Positions 1 to 13,800 are shown, numbered from the stretch's first letter. The stretch: DNA of 64,000 nucleotides from Planctomycetota bacterium (GCA_016709875.1 JADJLZ010000016.1:62001-126000), one strand, 5' to 3'. Notes: generated by a model from the letters alone, not told the origin. Translations and numbers: made by a program.

Positions 1-189
1 CGCGAAGGCTGCTTCCTCGCGCCCGTCCCGGAAGAGCGCCATCAGGGCCGTCTCGAGCCGGGCCCGGCCGAGTTCGCGGGTCTCGCCAGGGAGCAGACTC
101 AGGCTGACGCCTCGCTCGCGCAGGCGGCCGAGGATCGTGGCGTTGTGCGGGAGCGGACCGAGGCTGTCGGAGGTGGGGACCTGGATCAT
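1..189 (-). CDS. Partial protein of unknown function (N-terminal 63 residues)
   Basis: An open frame runs from an ATG at 189 leftwards off the window edge. It starts MIQVPTSDSLGPLPHNATI and its third codon positions are almost all G or C, as in the neighbouring genes, so it looks like a real coding start. Only 63 residues are visible and I do not recognise the family. No signal peptide or membrane segment is seen in this part. It is divergent from the CorC-like gene, with about 215 bases between the two starts. Confidence 0.5.
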   Translation of the reverse strand, partial: MIQVPTSDSLGPLPHNATILGRLRERGVSLSLLPGETRELGRARLETALMALFRDGREEAAFA

Positions 190-387
190 GCCGGCCCGAA
201 ATGCACGGCATGTGCCAGCGGGAAAAAAACTCTCACAGTGTTCAGCCCAAGTGCTTGTTTGGATTCGAGTTGTGTAGTCCGAACCAGTCAGGAGAGCTGG
301 CTCTGGGACGCATGGCCGTTCCGAAACCGTAACAGGCCTCCCCCGAGCTTCACCCCCCCGACCGGGGCGACCGATGCCTCGGACCGG

Positions 388-393
388 TATCTT
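388..393 (+). promoter_or_regulatory. Candidate -10 box (TATCTT), short-leader start
   Basis: TATCTT ends 11 bases before the ATG at 405. There is no Shine-Dalgarno in between and no convincing -35. It fits the TANNNT-before-start pattern seen at many genes here. The rest of 190-404 shows only a run of seven A and nothing else I can name. Confidence 0.4.
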
Positions 394-404
394 GCTACCC
401 CCCC

Positions 405-1736
405 ATGACGATCACGGACCCGGCCACGGGCGCGCTCGACTTCACCGAGCTGGCGCTGAACCTCCGGGAACTGGCCTGGGTCGGCCTGCCGCTGCTCGCC
501 TGCGGCCTGTTCCAGACCCTGCGCCTGGCTCTGCAGCGCGCGAGCCCCGTCCGCATCCTCCCGCGCGTCCGCGACTCCTCCTCGCGCGCCCGGATCGAGC
601 AGCTGCTCACGCGCGCTGACCACCTGGCCCAGAGTGCCGGCATCCTGGCCCTCGCCGCCGGCCTGGCCTTCACGCTGGCGCTTGTGCGGCACGTCGCCGA
701 CGGCGAGTCCCTCGGCCTGCGCGAACTGCTGCTCTCCGCCGCGATTGCCCTGCCCGTCCTCCTGATTTGCGCCGAAGCGGTCCCCGCCGCCCTCGCGCTG
801 CGCCTGGGCGATGGGTGGATCGCGCGCACGCTGCCCGCCTTCCACGTGCTGCAGCTCCCGATCGCAGGCCTGGTGCGCTTCTTCGAGGTCTTGCGCCGCG
901 CGCTCTTGCGCGTCGCGGGCTCGCGCCAGGACCCGCGTTCCTCGCGCGCGATCGTCGAGGGCCTGCGCGAGGTGATCGAGGAGAACGCGATCTCCGGCGC
1001 ACTCGACGAGACCGAGAAGGAGATCATCGGGAACGTCATGGAGGCGCGTGATGTCAACGTCGCTGCGATCATGACGCCGCGCACCGAGATCCAGGCGCTG
1101 GAGATCGGGGAGGGCCTCGCCGGCGCAGCGCAGCGTGTCGCCGACTCGGGCCACAGCCGCGTGCCGGTCTACGAGGGCAGCCTCGACCGCATCGTCGGGG
1201 TGGTCACCGCGCGCGACGTGCTCGGCGTCGCGGCCGAGGACGGCCTGGAGACCGAGCGCCTGCGCTCGATCCTGCGTCCGGCCTGGTTCGTGCCGGAGAC
1301 CAAGCCCGTCTCCGAGCTGCTCTCCGAATTCAAGCGCGAGAAGCTCAAGCTCGCGGTCGTGCTCGACGAGTACGGCGGCACGGCGGGCGTCGTGACGCTC
1401 GGGGACGTGATGCAGCAGCTCGTGGGCGACATCCAGGACGAGTTCGACGAGGCGCCCCGGCAGCTCGTGCGCCGGCTGCCCGACGGCTCGGCCGAAGTGG
1501 ACGCCTCGCTCAACGTGGACGAGGTCAACGAGCGGCTCGAGCTCGCGATCCCCGAGGACGAGCACTACGACACGCTGGCGGGCTTCGTGCTCTCGGAGTT
1601 GGGCCACTTCCCACGGCGCGGCGAGCATTTCCGGGGCGCAGGTTGCGACTTCACCGTGCTCGAATCGAGCGAGCGGCGCGTGTACAAGGTGCTCGTGCGA
1701 GAGGTGCCCGCCGAGAACGCCCTCGCCTCGCGCTGA
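405..1736 (+). CDS. CorC/HlyC-family CNNM-CBS transporter-like membrane protein
   Basis: 443 residues. Family members (CNNM/CorC, 'hemolysin-related') are inner-membrane proteins linked to Mg2+/Co2+ efflux; the substrate here is not known. The N-terminal part has about three or four hydrophobic segments (roughly residues 20-41, 73-94, 105-130 and around 145) in the place of the DUF21/CNNM domain. Next come the acidic helix and paired CBS domains (about 205-335, with the typical IMTPRTEI and VVLDEYGGTAGVVT motifs), and a C-terminal CorC_HlyC domain (about 355-440). It is followed after one base by recO, so the two are probably co-transcribed. The ATG is the first in frame and has a TATCTT box just upstream. 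The family is clear; the ion is inference. Confidence 0.85.
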   Translation: MTITDPATGALDFTELALNLRELAWVGLPLLACGLFQTLRLALQRASPVRILPRVRDSSSRARIEQLLTRADHLAQSAGILALAAGLAFTLALVRHVADGESLGLRELLLSAAIALPVLLICAEAVPAALALRLGDGWIARTLPAFHVLQLPIAGLVRFFEVLRRALLRVAGSRQDPRSSRAIVEGLREVIEENAISGALDETEKEIIGNVMEARDVNVAAIMTPRTEIQALEIGEGLAGAAQRVADSGHSRVPVYEGSLDRIVGVVTARDVLGVAAEDGLETERLRSILRPAWFVPETKPVSELLSEFKREKLKLAVVLDEYGGTAGVVTLGDVMQQLVGDIQDEFDEAPRQLVRRLPDGSAEVDASLNVDEVNERLELAIPEDEHYDTLAGFVLSELGHFPRRGEHFRGAGCDFTVLESSERRVYKVLVREVPAENALASR

Positions 1737-1737
1737 G

Positions 1738-2526
1738 ATGCCCAACTTCACCGACCGCGCGCTGCTCCTGAAGCGCACGCCCTTCGGCGAGTCCTCGCTG
1801 GTCGTGCAGGCGCTCACCGAGCGCCACGGCCGCGTGGGGATACTGGCCAAGGGCGCGTACCGCTCGACCTCGCGCTTCTTCGCCGTGCTCGACCTCGTCG
1901 ACACGCTCGAGCTCGACTGGCAGTCCAGCCCGCGCGCGGAGCTGTGCACGCTGCGCGAGGGCTCGATCGCCGTGCGGCGAGCGGCCATCCCCTGTTCGCC
2001 GCGCGCCTTCCGCGCCGCCGCGAGCGTGCTCGAGCTCACCGACATCACCAGCCGCGCGGGCCAGCCCGAACCCGAACTCTTCGCGCTCGCCGAGGGCGCG
2101 CTCGACCGGCTGCAGCGCGGGACCGAGGGCCACGACGCCGTGCTGGCGCGCTTCGAGCTCGGTCTCTTGCGCGTCCTGGGCCTGCCGCCCGCGCTCGAGA
2201 GCTGCGCCGCCTGCGCGGGCGAGGCCGCGCCCGTCGATGCCGCGGGGACCCGCGCGGCCTTCTCCGCCGGCGCCGGCGGCCGGCTGTGCCGCGCCTGCGC
2301 CGAGGAGGCGCGCGCCTCGGGCCGGCGCGTCGGCACGCTGCCGCTCGCGGTGCTCGCCGACGCGCAGCGCCTCGGCCAGCCGGACGCGACGTCCTCCCCC
2401 GCGCGCCTGGTCAAGGTGCGGGATTTCGTCGAGCGCTTCCTCGGCTACCATCTCAGCGTGCGACCCAAGAGCCACGCGAGCTTCCTCGCCTCCCCCAACC
2501 GCAACGCGCCGGAGTCCGCCGAATGA
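1738..2526 (+). CDS. recO: DNA repair protein RecO
   Basis: 262 residues, the usual size. RecO anneals single strands and loads RecA with RecR in the RecFOR gap-repair pathway. The N-terminal OB fold is recognisable (TDRALLLKRTPFGESSLVV, then HGRVGILAKGA). A helical part follows, with a four-cysteine zinc site made of two CxxC pairs (CAAC and CRAC) around residues 160-190. It starts one base after the CorC-like gene and its stop codon overlaps the next ATG (ATGA at 2523), so it sits in a translationally coupled cluster. Confidence 0.93.
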   Translation: MPNFTDRALLLKRTPFGESSLVVQALTERHGRVGILAKGAYRSTSRFFAVLDLVDTLELDWQSSPRAELCTLREGSIAVRRAAIPCSPRAFRAAASVLELTDITSRAGQPEPELFALAEGALDRLQRGTEGHDAVLARFELGLLRVLGLPPALESCAACAGEAAPVDAAGTRAAFSAGAGGRLCRACAEEARASGRRVGTLPLAVLADAQRLGQPDATSSPARLVKVRDFVERFLGYHLSVRPKSHASFLASPNRNAPESAE

Positions 2527-3620
2527 GGTGCCTGCGCGCGCTGCTGTTCATGCTCCCGCTGCTCAGCGCGGGCTGCGCTTCCCTGCCGAGCTGGGTGCCC
2601 GGCTCGCACTCGGCGCCCGCCAAACTCGACGCCGACGCCGTGCCCGCCGCGATCGAGCGCGCCGAGCGCGACCTCGACGCCGGCCGCACCGAGTCGGCCC
2701 TCGATTGGATGCGCGCGGCGACCGCCGCGAAGGACCTGCCCACCGACCAGCGCGAGCACGTGCAGCGCGTGCTCGAGGCCGCGGCGCACAAGCGCATCGA
2801 GGAGCTCTCCGCGCCGGGCAAGGACCCCGAGGACCTCGCCGACCTCGTCGATCTCGGGCTGCCGCGCCAGCTCGCGGTGCAGGCGGGGCTCGAGGCCGCG
2901 CGCGCCGAGGTCGCGCGCGGTGAGCTGATGGACGCCTTCCGGCTGCTGCGCAAGCTCGACAAGAAGTTCCCGCTGCACCACGAGCACCAGGCGGCGGGCG
3001 ACCTGATCGTCGAGATCGGCCTCGCGCTGGCGAAGAAGCAGAAGTCCTTCCTGATCTTCTACAGCACCGACTCGCAGGCAGAGGACGTGCTCGAGTACGC
3101 GATCCTCGAGCACCCCTGGGCGCGCCGCGGCGACGAAGCGCACACGGTGCTCGCCGAGATCTACATCCGCCACCACGATCTCGACCTCGCGATCCAGACG
3201 CTCGAGCGACTCGTGCTCGACCACCCCGACTCGCCGCTGCAGCCCGAGGCACAGGCCGAGATCCCCGAGTTGCGCCTGCGCCTCTTGCGCAGCCCCGAGT
3301 ACGATCGCGGCACGCTGCTCAAGGCGCACGACGAGCTCAAGCAGTGGCTGCGCAACCACCCCGGCCACGAGCTCTCCGAGCGCGTCAGCGTCGACCTCGG
3401 CGACTGCCTGCGGCGCCTGTGCGACAACGACCTCGCGGTCGCGGGCTTCTACCGCACGGTGGACAACTGCTACGGCGCACGCTTCCACGCGCGGCGCGCG
3501 GTCTCGGAGGCGCTCGAGGCGGGCGACGCCGGGCGCGAAAAGAAGGCGCAGTCGCTCGTCGATGCCCTGCCCCTGCCCGCGGGCGCGACCGACCTTCCGT
3601 TCGAGGGAGGGGCTCCGTGA
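2523..3620 (+). CDS. TPR-containing outer-membrane lipoprotein, BamD/YfiO-like
   Basis: 365 residues from the ATG that overlaps the recO stop; the frame is open further upstream but that part is antisense-like shadow over recO. A lipoprotein signal (hydrophobic run then LLSAGC) predicts lipidation at Cys18. The rest is helical and rich in TPR-like helix pairs, for example around residues 200-260 where the pattern of LAEIYIRHHDLDLAIQTLE recurs. This resembles BamD or other TPR lipoproteins that act in envelope assembly, and the next gene is an LptE-like lipoprotein, which supports an envelope role. Identity as BamD itself is not shown. Confidence 0.7.
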   Translation: MRCLRALLFMLPLLSAGCASLPSWVPGSHSAPAKLDADAVPAAIERAERDLDAGRTESALDWMRAATAAKDLPTDQREHVQRVLEAAAHKRIEELSAPGKDPEDLADLVDLGLPRQLAVQAGLEAARAEVARGELMDAFRLLRKLDKKFPLHHEHQAAGDLIVEIGLALAKKQKSFLIFYSTDSQAEDVLEYAILEHPWARRGDEAHTVLAEIYIRHHDLDLAIQTLERLVLDHPDSPLQPEAQAEIPELRLRLLRSPEYDRGTLLKAHDELKQWLRNHPGHELSERVSVDLGDCLRRLCDNDLAVAGFYRTVDNCYGARFHARRAVSEALEAGDAGREKKAQSLVDALPLPAGATDLPFEGGAP

Positions 3621-4111
3621 GGCGCCTGCTCGTCGTGCTCGGACTCGCGCTCGGGGCCGGCGCCTGCGGCTACAACGCCGGGCTGCGCGTTTCGGAGCAC
3701 CACGACAGCGTGGGCGTCGAGATCCTGGGCAACGACACCTACGAGCGCGACCTCGAGCCCGAGGTGCACGACGAGCTGACGCGCGTGTTGCGCGACCAGT
3801 CCGACGCGCACCTGGTCGATCCGCGCGACGCCCAGGCGGTGGTGCGCGGGACGATCAGCGCCTTCCACCGCCGCGGCGGGATCCGCAATCGGGAGAACCA
3901 GCTCCTGGAGACGGGTCTCTACATCGAGGTCCAGGCCAAGCTCTTCGTCGGCGGCAACGAGGCCCCCGTGCGCAGTTCGACCGCGGGCGCCTGGGTCGGG
4001 TACACGCTCGACAACCCGCTCGGGAACGAGCGCGAGGCCCGCCAGCGCGCCATGCGCCACATCGCCGAGGAAATCGTCCTCGAGCTCTTCGGCCCCTCGG
4101 GCGATGGCTGA
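3617..4111 (+). CDS. LptE-like lipoprotein (LPS-assembly family)
   Basis: 164 residues starting at a GTG that overlaps the previous stop (GTGA). The signal peptide ends in GAGAC, so Cys16 or so is the lipidated residue, followed by the GYNAGLRV that is typical of LptE-family N termini. Family members plug the LptD barrel and help export lipopolysaccharide to the outer leaflet. The middle has the VGVEILGNDTYERDLEPEV strand-turn-helix seen in planctomycete LptE-like proteins, and the end is a helical tail. No lptD is in the window. The assignment rests on signal, length and motif order rather than on strong identity. Confidence 0.7.
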   Translation: MRRLLVVLGLALGAGACGYNAGLRVSEHHDSVGVEILGNDTYERDLEPEVHDELTRVLRDQSDAHLVDPRDAQAVVRGTISAFHRRGGIRNRENQLLETGLYIEVQAKLFVGGNEAPVRSSTAGAWVGYTLDNPLGNEREARQRAMRHIAEEIVLELFGPSGDG

Positions 4112-4141
4112 GCCCTGTGCGGGGCTGTTGCACCGCCCGCC

Positions 4142-4160
4142 CGCGGCCTAAGGAGCCGCG
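4142..4160 (+). terminator. Possible terminator hairpin after the recO cluster
   Basis: A 6-bp perfect GC stem (CGCGGC/GCCGCG) with a 7-base loop lies 30 bases after the LptE-like stop. No U tract follows, so this is weak. The rest of 4112-4289 shows a TATGCT at 4222-4227 that could be a -10 box for ftsH, without a matching -35. Confidence 0.3.
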
Positions 4161-4289
4161 CCCCTGACGTCGAGAATCGAGCTTTTGCCCGGCATCGCAT
4201 CGCCAGGAGCGTTCCCGTCCCTATGCTATGCGGGAGGGTCGGCCAGCCGGGCCCTCCTCCTCACGCGATGACCCGCCGATAGAGACTCC

Positions 4290-6629
<2,340 letters not shown>

Positions 6630-6645
6630 GCGCGCTGCCCCTCCG

Positions 6646-7497
6646 ATGAAGCCTGGATCCGCGAGCCCCCCGGCTCACCGGGTCCGGCTGATGGGCGTGG
6701 TCAACGTCACGCCCGACAGCTTTTCCGACGGCGGGGAATTCCTCGATCCCGAGCGCGCGATCGAACACGGCCTCGCGCTGGTGGCGCAGGGAGCCGACCT
6801 GCTCGATGTCGGCGGCGAGTCGACGCGGCCGGGGGCCCAGCCCCTCGCCCCCGCCGAGGAAACGCGGCGCGTGCTGCCTGTCGTCGCCGGCCTCGCCACG
6901 CGGGCGGGCGTCCCGATCTCGATCGACACGCTGCACGCCGAGGTCGCGCGCGCGGCGCTCGAAGCGGGTGCGACGATCGTCAACGACGTCAGCGCGGGTC
7001 GCGCGGACGAGCGCATGCTCGCGGTCGTCGCCGAGCGCGGCGCGGGCTTCGTCGCGATGCACATGCAGGGCAGCCCGCGCGACATGCAGCGCGCTCCGCA
7101 CTACGCCGACGTCGTCGCAGAAGTGCGCGAGTTTCTCGCGCAGCGCCTGGAGGCGGCACTCGCGGCCGGCGTCCCGCGCGAGCGCATCTGGCTCGACCCG
7201 GGCATCGGCTTCGGCAAGACGCTCGAGCACAACCTCGCGCTGCTGCGCGGTCTGCGCAGGCTCGCGGAACTGGGCGCCCCGCTGCTCGTGGGCGTCTCGC
7301 GCAAGTCCTTCGTGGCCGCGATTGAGGAGCGCGCCGGCCTCCCGCGCAGTGCTCCGCTCGAGCGCGCGGGCGGCACGCTCGCCGCTTCGCTGTGGGCCGC
7401 GCGCGAGGGCGCCGCGATCCTGCGCGTGCACGAGGTCGCGCCCTTGCGCCAGGCCCTCGCGGTCGAAGCCGCGCTCGCGGAAGGCGCCGGCGGCTGA
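6646..7497 (+). CDS. folP: Dihydropteroate synthase
   Basis: 283 residues. The enzyme condenses p-aminobenzoate with dihydropterin pyrophosphate in folate synthesis and is the sulfonamide target. All signature segments are present in order: VNVTPDSFSDGG, DVGGESTRPGA, NDVSAG, DPGIGFGKT and GVSRKSF. I chose the ATG at 6646, just after the ftsH stop; a GTG at 6592 in frame would overlap ftsH by 38 bases and add a non-conserved leader. The placement ftsH-folP-glmM is common in many bacteria and supports the call. Confidence 0.95.
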   Translation: MKPGSASPPAHRVRLMGVVNVTPDSFSDGGEFLDPERAIEHGLALVAQGADLLDVGGESTRPGAQPLAPAEETRRVLPVVAGLATRAGVPISIDTLHAEVARAALEAGATIVNDVSAGRADERMLAVVAERGAGFVAMHMQGSPRDMQRAPHYADVVAEVREFLAQRLEAALAAGVPRERIWLDPGIGFGKTLEHNLALLRGLRRLAELGAPLLVGVSRKSFVAAIEERAGLPRSAPLERAGGTLAASLWAAREGAAILRVHEVAPLRQALAVEAALAEGAGG

Positions 7498-7528
7498 CGG
7501 CCCCTTGTGCGCGAGCCGGGCGCAGAGA

Positions 7529-7534
7529 CACAAT
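7529..7534 (+). promoter_or_regulatory. Candidate -10 box (CACAAT) before glmM
   Basis: CACAAT ends 8 bases before the TTG at 7543. Its distance matches the short-leader pattern elsewhere and supports the TTG rather than the upstream GTG as the glmM start. Confidence 0.35.
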
Positions 7535-7542
7535 CACGCGCC

Positions 7543-8910
7543 TTGAAACAGGAACGCATCTTCGGAACGGACGGCGTGCGTGGACGCGCGGGCGAGGGTT
7601 GGCTCGCACCGGCCGCGGTCACCGCACTGGGTTCCGCGATCGGCGAGCTCGTCAGCGCGCGCCGGAGCAGCGCCGCGCACGCACGCGTGCTGCTCGGCCA
7701 CGACGGCCGCCGCTCGGGACCCGGCCTGGAGGCGGCTCTCGCCCGCGGCCTGGCCGAACACGGCTTCGAGTCCACCAGCGCGGGCCTGATCACGACCCCG
7801 GGTCTGGCGCTACTGACACGACTGGAGGGCTTCCGCCTCGGGGCGATGGTCAGCGCGTCGCACAATCCGGCCGAGGACAACGGCATCAAGCTCTTCTCGG
7901 AGCTGGGCGAGAAGCTCACCGACGAGCTCGAGATCGCGATCGAGGAGCGCCTGCGCGCGCGCCCGGCGCTCGAGCTCCCCGGCACCCCCGTCAAGGTCGA
8001 TCCGACGCTCGAGGAGCACTACCTCGCCTACCTGCTCGAGCACGCCGGGAAGGGCCTCAACCTGCACGGTCTCACGCTCGTCGTCGACTGCGCCAACGGC
8101 GGCGGGAGCCGCATCGCGCCGCGCGTCTTTGCCCGCCTCGGAGCCCAGGTGCGCGCCTTCGCGGCCGAACCCGACGGCGACAACATCAACCTGCGCTGCG
8201 GCGCGACCAAGCCGCAGGCGCTGCAGGAGGAGGTCCGCCGCCAGGGCGCCCAGCTCGGCATCGCCCTCGACGGCGATGGCGACCGCTGTCTGCTCGCCGA
8301 CGAGCGCGGCGAGCTCGTCGACGGCGACGGGATCCTGACGCTGCTCGCGCGGGCGATGATGGAGAAGGGCGAGCTCCACGAGGCGCGCATCGCCGCCACC
8401 GTGATGAGCAACAAGGGGCTGCACCGGGCGCTGCGGGACGCCGGCGTGGCGGTGACGACCACCGACGTGGGCGACCGGCGCGTGGTCGAGGAGCTGCGGC
8501 GCGCCAAGCTGCGCCTGGGCGGCGAGCAGTCCGGCCACATCGTCTTCGGCGCGGACCACTTCTACATCGGCGATGGGATCTACACCGCGCTGCGCGTGTT
8601 GCGGGTGATGCGTGAGACCGGCCTCCCGCTCTCCGCGCTCGCGTCGGCCTTTCGGGCCTTCCCACAGGTGCTCCTGAACGTGCTCGTGCGCAGCAAGCCG
8701 GCCCTTTCGAGCCTGCCGGAGGTCGAGAGCGCCCGCCAGCGCGTCGAGGCCGAACTGGGCGAGGACGGGCGCGTGCTGCTGCGCTACTCCGGGACCGAAT
8801 CCCTGGCGCGGGTGATGGTCGAAGGACCCGATCTGGACCGGATTCGCGCCCAAGCACAGGAACTTGCATCTTTGATCGCGAGCCGGATCGGCGCGCCCTC
8901 CGCGCCATGA
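7543..8910 (+). CDS. glmM: Phosphoglucosamine mutase
   Basis: 455 residues from a TTG; this gives MKQERIFGTDGVRG, which matches the usual GlmM N terminus. A GTG at 7507 in frame would add 12 non-conserved residues. GlmM interconverts glucosamine-6-P and glucosamine-1-P on the way to UDP-GlcNAc for peptidoglycan and LPS. Visible: the phosphoserine loop SASHNP (Ser106), the metal loop DGDGDR, the sugar-binding GEQSGH, and the phosphate loop RYSGTE near the C terminus. Its stop overlaps the tsaB ATG (ATGA), so the two are coupled. Confidence 0.95.
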   Translation: MKQERIFGTDGVRGRAGEGWLAPAAVTALGSAIGELVSARRSSAAHARVLLGHDGRRSGPGLEAALARGLAEHGFESTSAGLITTPGLALLTRLEGFRLGAMVSASHNPAEDNGIKLFSELGEKLTDELEIAIEERLRARPALELPGTPVKVDPTLEEHYLAYLLEHAGKGLNLHGLTLVVDCANGGGSRIAPRVFARLGAQVRAFAAEPDGDNINLRCGATKPQALQEEVRRQGAQLGIALDGDGDRCLLADERGELVDGDGILTLLARAMMEKGELHEARIAATVMSNKGLHRALRDAGVAVTTTDVGDRRVVEELRRAKLRLGGEQSGHIVFGADHFYIGDGIYTALRVLRVMRETGLPLSALASAFRAFPQVLLNVLVRSKPALSSLPEVESARQRVEAELGEDGRVLLRYSGTESLARVMVEGPDLDRIRAQAQELASLIASRIGAPSAP

Positions 8911-9518
8911 AGCTCGAGCTTTCGATCGAGACCTCCTCGCGCTCGGCGAGCGTCGCCGCGCGTCTGGGAGAGCGCGTGGCGCGCTCAGAGCTCGCCTCGA
9001 CGCGCGCGCACGCCAGCGACCTGCTGCCCGCCCTCGACCAGCTCGTGCGCGAGCTCGGCGCACAGCCGCGCGAGGCGGCGGCTGTCTACGTCGGCACCGG
9101 ACCAGGCAGCTACACGGGCTTGCGGGTGGGCATCGCGACCGCGCTCGGGATCGCGCGCTCGACCGGGGCGGCGCTCGTCGGCGTGTGCTCCTTCGAAGTG
9201 CTGCTCTGGGAGCGGCTCGCGCCCGGGGAGTCGGGCGGCGTGCTGCTCGACGGGCGCAGCGGCGGCTACTACCACGCCCGCTACCGGCGCGAGGCCGGCG
9301 AACTCGTCGAGCTGCTCGCGCCCGCGATCCTGCCCGAGGCGCAGGCGCGCGAGCGCGCCGCGCAGGACGGACGCACTCTGGGCGTCGAGGACGTGCCGAC
9401 GGCGCTCGCACTGCTCGAGCTGGGAGCTGCGCGCCTGGCTCGCTCGGGTCCGATGCAGCCCGCCGAAGTCCAGCCGCTCTACCTGCGTCCCTTCCGGGCG
9501 ACCGAGCGCACGCGCTGA
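8907..9518 (+). CDS. tsaB: tRNA t6A synthesis protein TsaB
   Basis: 203 residues, ATG overlapping the glmM stop. TsaB is the inactive ASKHA partner that dimerises with TsaD in making N6-threonylcarbamoyladenosine on ANN-decoding tRNAs. The N terminus shows LSIETSSRSASVA and the family hallmark GTGPGSYTGLRVG at about residues 66-78. As expected for TsaB, the metal-binding histidines of TsaD are missing. tsaD itself is not in the window. Confidence 0.92.
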   Translation: MKLELSIETSSRSASVAARLGERVARSELASTRAHASDLLPALDQLVRELGAQPREAAAVYVGTGPGSYTGLRVGIATALGIARSTGAALVGVCSFEVLLWERLAPGESGGVLLDGRSGGYYHARYRREAGELVELLAPAILPEAQARERAAQDGRTLGVEDVPTALALLELGAARLARSGPMQPAEVQPLYLRPFRATERTR

Positions 9519-9567
9519 GTCGCGCGCCGAGCGTTTCTCGGCTCTCGATCCGCGCTCGTGCGATCGC

Positions 9568-9573
9568 TACCTT
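9568..9573 (+). promoter_or_regulatory. Candidate -10 box (TACCTT) before alr
   Basis: TACCTT ends 6 bases before the GTG at 9580, so transcription would begin at or near the start codon. No Shine-Dalgarno or clear -35 is seen. Confidence 0.4.
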
Positions 9574-9579
9574 GCGGCT

Positions 9580-10845
<1,266 letters not shown>

Positions 10846-10851
10846 CGCCGC

Positions 10852-13800
10852 ATGCGCGCGCTCGCCCGATTCGCCTGGGGCCTCGTGCTCGCCGCGGGCT
10901 GGATCGCGTGCGCGCTGGTCGTGTCGATCGTCGTGTTCGAGCGCAGCGGCATCCTCGCGGACACGCTGCGCAAAGAGCTGCGCGCGCGCGCCGGCGACCT
11001 GCACGTGGAACTCGAAGACGCGCGCATCGCGTTCTTCGACACGCGCCTCTCCCTGTACGGCCTGCAGCTGGGCGAGGGTTCGTCCGCGGTGCGCATCGAC
11101 AAGCTCGAACTGCGCTGGGGCGTCGACACCGAGTCGGGCTTCGGCGTGCGCGGCCTGCTCCTGCGCGGCGGGCGCCTGCGGCTCTCGAGCGCGCTGCTGC
11201 AGCAGTTCGAGGAGCGCCTCGGCCCGGGCACGGACTCGGGCTCGCTTGGAAGGTTGCCGCCGATCGAGATGCGCGGCTTCGGTGTCGAGATCGAGAGCGA
11301 GCGCTGGGGCGGCTTCGCGAACCTGGGTCTGGTCGACCTGCGCGCACGGGCGAGCGAAGGCGGGATCCAGGCCGAAGGCGCGCTGCATCGCAGCGTGGGC
11401 GAGGTCTACCTGCACGGCTCGCTCGGCGCCGACCGCAAGCTCGTGCTCGAGACGCTCGCGACGGGGCTGCCCGTGAGCGCCTCCTACCTGCCCAGCGCGT
11501 GGCACGCGTTCCAGCCACAGGGCAGCCTCGCGCTCGAGGGCCATGTCGAAGCGGACCTGCGCCCCGAGGGACACGCGACGGGCAGGCTGCGGCTCGCGCT
11601 CGGCGGTGCGAGCCTGCTCGTGGCAGGCGGCAAGCAGCACGTCGACCACGTGCAGCTCGAGTTCGATGGCCACGTGGAGGCCGAGGACGTCGGCAAGGCG
11701 CTCGACCCCGGCTCGTGGGAGTGCACGCTCGAGACCAGCGGCACGTGGGAAGGCCGCGGGTTCTCGGGCTGGGGCTTCCTCGGCCCCGCACTCGCGTCAG
11801 GATCGCGCGCGCGCGGCTTCCTGCACCTCTCGGCGCTGCCGCTCGATGGGAGCCTCGTCGATCTGCTCGCGCAGGACGCCGCGCAGGAGAAGCTCCTGCG
11901 CGAGCGCTGGGACGCGTTCACTCCCAAGGGCGAAGCCGAGCTGTGGGCGAGCTTCGAGTTGCCCGAGCCTCCGCCGGGGATGGCGCCCGCGCTCGGCGAC
12001 CTGCGCATCGCGGCCGAGGCGCAGCTCGCCGGCGCCGCGGGACTCGCCTACCGGGGCTGGCCGCAAGACGACGGCTCGCACGACGCTGGCTTCCCGCTGC
12101 CGCTCGAGGGCGCGCGCGGCGCGGTGGTCTTCACGCGCGATCCCAAGGCCAAGCGTCCGAACCTTCTCGGTCTGGTGGACCTGCGCGGCACCTCGGTATG
12201 CGGCGAGATCCGCGCCCAGGGGCTGGTGCACTCGCACGCGGTCGACGCGCCGCCGACGCTGCCCGGCGCGGGCGCGAGCGAGTTCGACCTGAACTTCGAG
12301 GCGCACGAGTTGGCGCACACGCAGCCGCTCGAAGAGGCGCTCGCCGGCCTGGGCGAGGCCGTGCCGGCCGACAGCACCTGGCGGCCCTATCGGCCGCAGG
12401 GCGGCAAGCTCGACATCGAGCACTTGCGCCTGGTGCGCAAGGTCGACATGCCTTTCGCCGCCTGCGACCTCGCGCTCGGCCTCACGGGCATCACGCTCGA
12501 CTGGAACGAGATCTCCGTCCCGCTCGCCAACGCGACGGGCAAGCTCGCTTTCCGTTCCGACGGCAAGGGCGAGCGCGGACTCGCCGCGCAATTCGAAGCC
12601 GGCCTGCCCTCGAAGGACGCGCGCATCGCGCTCAGCCTGCGCTACCAGACCGATCCATCGCTGCCGCACGGCGCCGCGGGCAAGTCGATGGACGAGCTCT
12701 CGTGCGTCGAGGCGCGCGTCACGGGTCTGTCACTCAAGGGCGCGGAAAAGCAGGCGCTCGCCAAGCGCTTTCCCGACGTGGACACGGCGCTCGAGCGCAT
12801 GTCACCCAAGGGCTTCGTGGACGTCGATCTGCAGCGCGTGCAGGCCGGCGCCGCAGCGCCCGCGCGCTGGCGGGCGGAGCTCACGCCGATCGACGTGCAG
12901 CTGCAGCCGCAGAGCTTCAAGGTCAACACCAAGGACGTGCACGGCCGTGTGATCGTGACCGTCGAGGAGCCGCGCGACCCCGCGCAGGCGACGAGCATCG
13001 AGACCGCGCTCGCGCCGCTCGCGGGTGTCTCGCAGGGCATCGGACGCATGGCCTTCGCGGGGCGCCTGCCCGGCGCGCAGGTCGAGCTGTGGGCCGCGGG
13101 CATTCACCTCGACGACGGCAACGTGCGCGGCGCGCTGGGCGAGGGTGCCAACAAGTTCGACATGAGCGGTTTCGGCGTGCAGGGACCGGTCGATCTCTCC
13201 GGCCGCATCCTGCTCGAGACCGAACAGAGCGAGGGGTTCGGTCTCGCCGCCACGATCTACCTGCGCGGCAACACCTTCCGCACGCAGCCGCACGAACTCG
13301 TCCTGAAAAACCTGCATGGCCGGCTCGAGCTCGAGAAGGGCGTGCTCACAGGCCCCGAGTTGCACGCGCTGCTCGGCCGCACCGAGGTCGTGCTGCGCGG
13401 CCTGGACTTCCACACCACCGACGACCGCTTCCAGCTCGGCGTGGCGCTCGAAGCGCACGGACTGCCGCTCGACCGCGAACACCTCACCGGGTTCATGGAC
13501 GAGAAGACGCTCACGCCCCTGCTCGAGGAATTGCACCTGGAGGGCACGCTCGACATCGAGAGCGGACGCATCGACATCGAGGGCCACTCCGCGAGCGACA
13601 GCCAGCTCGTGTTCCGGGGCGAGGTGCTCGTGCACGACACCAGCGTGCAGCTCGGCCTGCCCTGGAAGATCCGCTCCGCGCGCGCCTCGATCGAGAAGCT
13701 GCTGCTCGAGGGCGGCCGGCTGCGCGCGATGGCGCGCGTGCACGATCTCGAAGGCACGCTCGCCGAACGCGAGGTCTCGAAGGCCAGCATGCTGCTGACC

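Noticed and set aside
288..2414. Minus-strand open frame of 708 codons opposite the CorC-like gene and recO
   Set aside because: Shadow frame; the plus strand holds complete conserved proteins.
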